Below are positions 61,776-64,000 of a stretch of DNA of 64,000 nucleotides, piece by piece; the stretch's first letter is position 1; every line of letters begins with the position of its first letter. The notes under the pieces were generated by a model that made no database searches, had not been told where the DNA came from, and saw only the letters and a program-made list of their open reading frames with translations. The DNA comes from Hydractinia symbiolongicarpus. Its lineage: Eukaryota > Cnidaria > Hydrozoa > Anthoathecata > Hydractiniidae. A program made the position numbers and the translations under genes. Location of the stretch: positions 11,063,501 to 11,127,500 of the forward strand of contig NC_079880.1 of assembly GCF_029227915.1 (NCBI RefSeq), written 5' to 3'.

Positions 61776-61801
61776 TTTTGTGACTGGAGACAGTCACAAA
61801 A
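61776..61801 (+). terminator. Hairpin after the gene, 11-bp stem and GAGA loop
   Basis: TTTTGTGACTG / GAGA / CAGTCACAAAA, perfectly paired, starting 9 bases past the stop at 61766. Placement suggests a transcript 3'-end hairpin. Confidence 0.6.
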
Positions 61802-61838
61802 ACAACGAAAGCCTAGTTGTGCTCAGCTACATAAACAA

Positions 61839-62111
61839 ATGGACAAACTGCGACAAGAAGCTAAAGCCTTAGGTCTCAAAGGGTACTCTACGTTGAAGCG
61901 AATAGACCTTGTTGAAGCCATATGCAAAGTCAAGTATAAGGATGCGTCGACACAAACGGACGGACCGTACTGCGAGCCTTGTGCTAAAATTGCATGGGAG
62001 AAAAATCTTGAACAATATTTGAGGGATCTCGCTAAAAAACAGCGACGTGTCGTACATGATAGCGACTTGCTCATAGATAAAGATACGGGAGAAGTGATCG
62101 AAATTGGCTAG
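61839..62111 (+). CDS. Small SAP-like protein
   Basis: 90 residues. The N-terminus (LRQEAKALGLKGYSTLKRID then LVEAI, residues 3-27) fits the SAP/Rho-N motif, a two-helix DNA-binding element (L--ea--lGL-g-s-l-k--Lv--i). A CxxC (PYCEPC, about residue 45) and a charged helix follow. SAP proteins of this size occur in large DNA viruses and phages. Its stop overlaps a 7-bp-stem hairpin (62112-62127), and it converges with the minus gene ending at 62154. The role is perhaps genome binding or packaging; this is inference. A minus-strand frame over the same bases reads poorly and is taken as a shadow. Confidence 0.65.
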   Translation: MDKLRQEAKALGLKGYSTLKRIDLVEAICKVKYKDASTQTDGPYCEPCAKIAWEKNLEQYLRDLAKKQRRVVHDSDLLIDKDTGEVIEIG

Positions 62112-62127
62112 TATGTTGACCAACATA
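62112..62127 (+). terminator. Short inverted repeat at the convergent gene ends
   Basis: TATGTTG / AC / CAACATA, starting at the base after the stop of the SAP-like gene. Confidence 0.4.
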
Positions 62128-62153
62128 TTAGACTCTGTAAGCGGGTGGAGACT

Positions 62154-62819
62154 CTAAGTAGCGCTGGCATACTGCGCAGATTGAAGTTTTTTCAAAATTT
62201 CATCTTTGGCTTCTTGCCTGCCTTGTGCCACCAACTCTGCGCGTTCATTCTCGTTGATGGATTTCACAGCTTTTTTCGTTCGTTGTCGGATCTGCTCCTT
62301 GAGTATCATGTAGCGCTGTTTTTTCTGCATGATCCATGTAAACTCGTAGTCTGAAATTGTACCATCTTGGATCGCTCTGGAAATCTTATCGTATACAGTG
62401 TCTAGCTTCGACTCTGCCAGGAGTTTGATGCATTCGTGCTTGTGCACCTTGTGCTCTAGTCGCTTCGAGGCATTCTTGAGACCTACTTGGCCCATGCTCA
62501 CTGCAAGAGCCGCTTCTTCAAGACCAATTGCTATGGGGGCTCCGAATCCGGTTGCAAGCGTGGCAATACCTGCTGCGGAGGTGATGACTGTAACAGCAAT
62601 CATGCCATGATCAGCATAGCGAAGCCCCATCCCCCAAAGCTTGAACTTTTTGTAGAGTTTGTCACGCTCTTTGATCTCACCACGCAAGTACTGTTCCACC
62701 TCCTCGATCTTCTTGAGTCTGTATACCTGACTTTCTTGCTCCTGCGGAGCCGCCAGGCGATCAGGCTCATGCTCAGGAGCACTCGGTAAGCTCGGATATA
62801 ACTTCATTATGTCACTCAT
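62154..62819 (-). CDS. Coiled-coil protein with central hydrophobic Gly/Ala segment
   Basis: 221 residues. It has a Pro/Glu-rich start (KLYPSLPSAPEHEPDRLAAP), a charged helix (about 31-60), a Gly/Ala-rich hydrophobic stretch (about 72-110, ITSAAGIATLATGFGAPIAI) long enough for two membrane passes, and a long Lys/Glu/Gln-rich helical C-terminus. From memory, proteins of this layout (YPSLPSAP start, RLKKI, ATGFGAPIA, LAESKLDTVYDKISRAI) occur in many copies in cnidarian and sponge genomes without a known function. A virion or membrane-remodelling protein is plausible. The ATG at 62819 lies 2 bases past the stop of the minus gene upstream (62822), so they may be co-transcribed, although an AATAAAG motif sits before it. 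Confidence 0.7.
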   Translation of the reverse strand: MSDIMKLYPSLPSAPEHEPDRLAAPQEQESQVYRLKKIEEVEQYLRGEIKERDKLYKKFKLWGMGLRYADHGMIAVTVITSAAGIATLATGFGAPIAIGLEEAALAVSMGQVGLKNASKRLEHKVHKHECIKLLAESKLDTVYDKISRAIQDGTISDYEFTWIMQKKQRYMILKEQIRQRTKKAVKSINENERAELVAQGRQEAKDEILKKLQSAQYASAT

Positions 62820-62821
62820 CT

Positions 62822-63436
62822 TTATTCTATGAGTAAATGCATCGTAATTCCGACGAACGAAACATTTTTTTCATGATGATACTCGTCCGTCAGCATGAAC
62901 TCCAGTCTGTCTGTTGAGCCGTTTAATTCTTTCGTGGGAAGCAAAGCAAAAATTTTTGATTTCTTCCCATCCAGTAGGCAATCGTCTTCATCTAACTGAG
63001 GGCAAAGGAGTCTTAATCTTTGGTACACGTCAGTTTTGTAGTAGCTGTCATAGTCGCCTTTGGTAAAGTACTTTCTTGCAAAGTCGTAGGGTAGCCCCAT
63101 AAGCTCCTGTAGTTTTCGATGGATTACCACAGTATACCCGTCATTAACCCTAAGTCTGCAGAGTCCATTTTTCAGGACAAACAGCTTAATCTTGTCCCCT
63201 GCTTGGCTGTTGACGATGGCCGCGATATCTTCAATCTTGTACAAACCGTTCATTATTTTAATTCGGGTAACAGTCTGATCAGGTCCTACTTTGCGTATTG
63301 TAAAATCGTTGTTACTGTAGAGGTTCAGCCATACGGGCCTAATACTTATTGATTTCAGGGCAATTCTCGTGTCCTGCCCTTGGTAATCGTCAAAAATCGT
63401 AGGCTTCTCTATATCCGTGACATACAGCTGTCTCAT
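62822..63436 (-). CDS. Candidate virion structural protein
   Basis: 204 residues, mostly predicted beta strand, with no signal peptide or membrane segment. The N-terminal half (TRIALKSISIRPVWLNLYSN then NDFTIRKV, then GLYKIEDIAAIVN, then TVVIHRKLQELMGLPYDF) has an order I associate with minor capsid or fibre-type proteins of Polinton/adintovirus-like elements: a strand, a Y-NN-F turn, a G-Y-I-DI-a-in helix, then a LMG/LLGF-like turn. That is a pattern match from memory, not a search. The start ATG (63436) is part of a perfect palindrome (63433-63456). A host origin is unlikely given the intronless, packed setting. Confidence 0.6.
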   Translation of the reverse strand: MRQLYVTDIEKPTIFDDYQGQDTRIALKSISIRPVWLNLYSNNDFTIRKVGPDQTVTRIKIMNGLYKIEDIAAIVNSQAGDKIKLFVLKNGLCRLRVNDGYTVVIHRKLQELMGLPYDFARKYFTKGDYDSYYKTDVYQRLRLLCPQLDEDDCLLDGKKSKIFALLPTKELNGSTDRLEFMLTDEYHHEKNVSFVGITMHLLIE

Positions 63437-63456
63437 GTTTCTTTAAAGAAACATGA
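63433..63456. promoter_or_regulatory. Perfect 24-bp palindrome at a gene start
   Basis: The arm is TCATGTTTCTTT, repeated as its exact complement, so it contains ATG in both directions. On the minus strand this ATG starts the structural-protein candidate. It fits a binding site for a dimeric regulator or a hairpin at the 5' end of the transcript. Confidence 0.6.
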
Positions 63457-63527
63457 ACATTTATAGCTATAACCACAAGGCAAAATACAAGTCCAATAGA
63501 GGCGAATGGCCTCTCGGTGTAATTAAT

Positions 63528-63833
63528 TTAGAACATCAAGACCTCTACGTTTCTACAGAATCGCACATTCCTGTGACCTTCTCGATGTTCACGAAATACC
63601 CCATAAAAGTCCCCACTAACCTGTTGAACGACCCCGTAAGTGTAAATTGGACCGGTCAAGCCCTTGGCTACTGGAATATACAAGTTAATTTCGCCTGTCA
63701 TTGCGCTAGCACCGCTTTGGGTATATCCGCCAAACACTTGAATGGCTCCGTCCCTCTCATCAACAGTATCTTTAAATTCCACGTCTATTACCACATGCGG
63801 CGTATCTAGCGAGAATGAAGGTACCCATGCCAT
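63528..63833 (-). CDS. Small beta-rich protein of the virus-like cluster
   Basis: 101 residues starting MAWVPSFSLDTPHVVIDVEF, then a Gly-rich middle (IQVFGGYTQSGASAMTGEIN) and LTGPIYTYGVVQQVSG, ending NVEVLMF. It lacks a signal peptide or cysteine framework and is not recognised. Beta/Gly-rich make-up and position suggest a virion component. The start codon overlaps, head to head, the start of the plus-strand gene at 63827 by 7 bases, so their promoters must lie inside each other's coding region. A 118-codon plus frame (63453-63809) covers the same bases; I prefer the minus frame because it has the better composition. Confidence 0.55.
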   Translation of the reverse strand: MAWVPSFSLDTPHVVIDVEFKDTVDERDGAIQVFGGYTQSGASAMTGEINLYIPVAKGLTGPIYTYGVVQQVSGDFYGVFREHREGHRNVRFCRNVEVLMF

Positions 63834-64000
63834 ACGATGACGGCTTTTCTCAATACGAGAACCCCCACTCTACATCTGGATATGCCCAGATTTGTCGCGA
63901 ATATGGTGCCGACCCCAATGCCCAATACAAGTTTAAGGCTCTCATGTCCTCGCTCACAAATGGTAGATGGTGGCCGCAAGTAGATGGTAATTGGGCCAAG
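63827..64000 (+). CDS. Start of a further gene of the virus-like cluster (partial)
   Basis: 58 codons are open to the window edge from ATG 63827: MPYDDGFSQYENPHSTSGYA, then QICREYGADPNAQYKFKALM and NGRWWPQVDGNWAK. It is hydrophilic, aromatic-rich and free of a signal peptide. Wording and codon use (many C-ending codons) match the neighbours rather than the AT-rich flank. The family cannot be named from this piece; a capsid-related or other large structural protein is possible. Confidence 0.5.
   Translation, partial: MPYDDGFSQYENPHSTSGYAQICREYGADPNAQYKFKALMSSLTNGRWWPQVDGNWAK

Noticed and set aside
61823-62126. Minus frames of 83 and 85 codons
   Set aside because: Shadows of the SAP-like gene; poor composition.
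63453-63809. 118-codon plus frame starting in the palindrome
   Set aside because: Overlaps the better-looking minus frame 63528-63833; kept only as a finding to test.

Overview
This is eukaryotic, AT-rich animal DNA with GT-AG introns, tRNA-derived SINEs, LINE remnants and DNA-transposon debris. The gene families (nidogen NIDO plus peritrophin-type chitin-binding domains, a PAN/Apple secreted protein, a class A GPCR, a secreted SGNH hydrolase) and the repeat types (DIRS-type tyrosine recombinase, LINEs with a zinc-finger/WRKNLF-type N-terminus) suggest an invertebrate, most likely a cnidarian. A chitin-clad hydrozoan is a reasonable guess. The assignment is inference, because no marker gene is present.

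Layout. 1-1430: 3' end of a DIRS-type tyrosine-recombinase element with rearranged terminal repeats, then pogo/Tigger-like terminal sequence. 5064-14023 (minus): a ten-exon gene for a secreted protein of about 1015 residues, with a signal peptide, a long N-glycosylation-rich region, an SGNH esterase domain split over five exons and a 12-cysteine granulin-like tail. 15787-18908 (minus): a seven-exon gene for a 435-residue secreted NIDO + three chitin-binding (CBM14) protein, probably extracellular matrix or chitinous coat. 19200-26900: gene-poor, with SINEs, a cluster of short Helitron/Helentron-like repeats and a long ATT microsatellite. 26956-27870 (minus): a three-exon secreted PAN/Apple protein. 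29965-31141 (plus): a class A GPCR broken by a 115-bp repeat insertion and a stop codon.

33550-54315 is a recent tandem direct duplication of about 10.4 kb. Each unit carries one intronless gene (minus) for a polytopic membrane protein of 499 or 500 residues of unknown family. The two copies differ by about 13 substitutions in the coding region, 10 of them silent, so both look constrained. The units also differ by several large indels. 54316-60390 holds LINE ORF1 and endonuclease remnants and a transposon-type ubiquitin-protease-like ORF bracketed by a GGCGAATGA repeat family.

60391-64000 changes character. Genes become short, intronless, on both strands and separated by 2 to about 100 bases, and base composition is visibly less AT-rich. 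The first two start codons follow a shared TCTATAATRAAGAG motif, and hairpins or palindromes lie at gene ends and between divergent genes. Products include a 27-residue-period ankyrin-type protein of the sort found in large DNA viruses, a possible OB-fold protein, a SAP-like protein, a coiled-coil/hydrophobic protein and candidate structural proteins. I read this as the left part of an endogenous dsDNA-virus-like or Maverick-type element continuing past the window. Hallmark genes (polymerase, integrase, capsid, ATPase) are not in view, so the class stays open. All exon models are by eye, supported by splice sites and matching phases, without transcripts or database searches.
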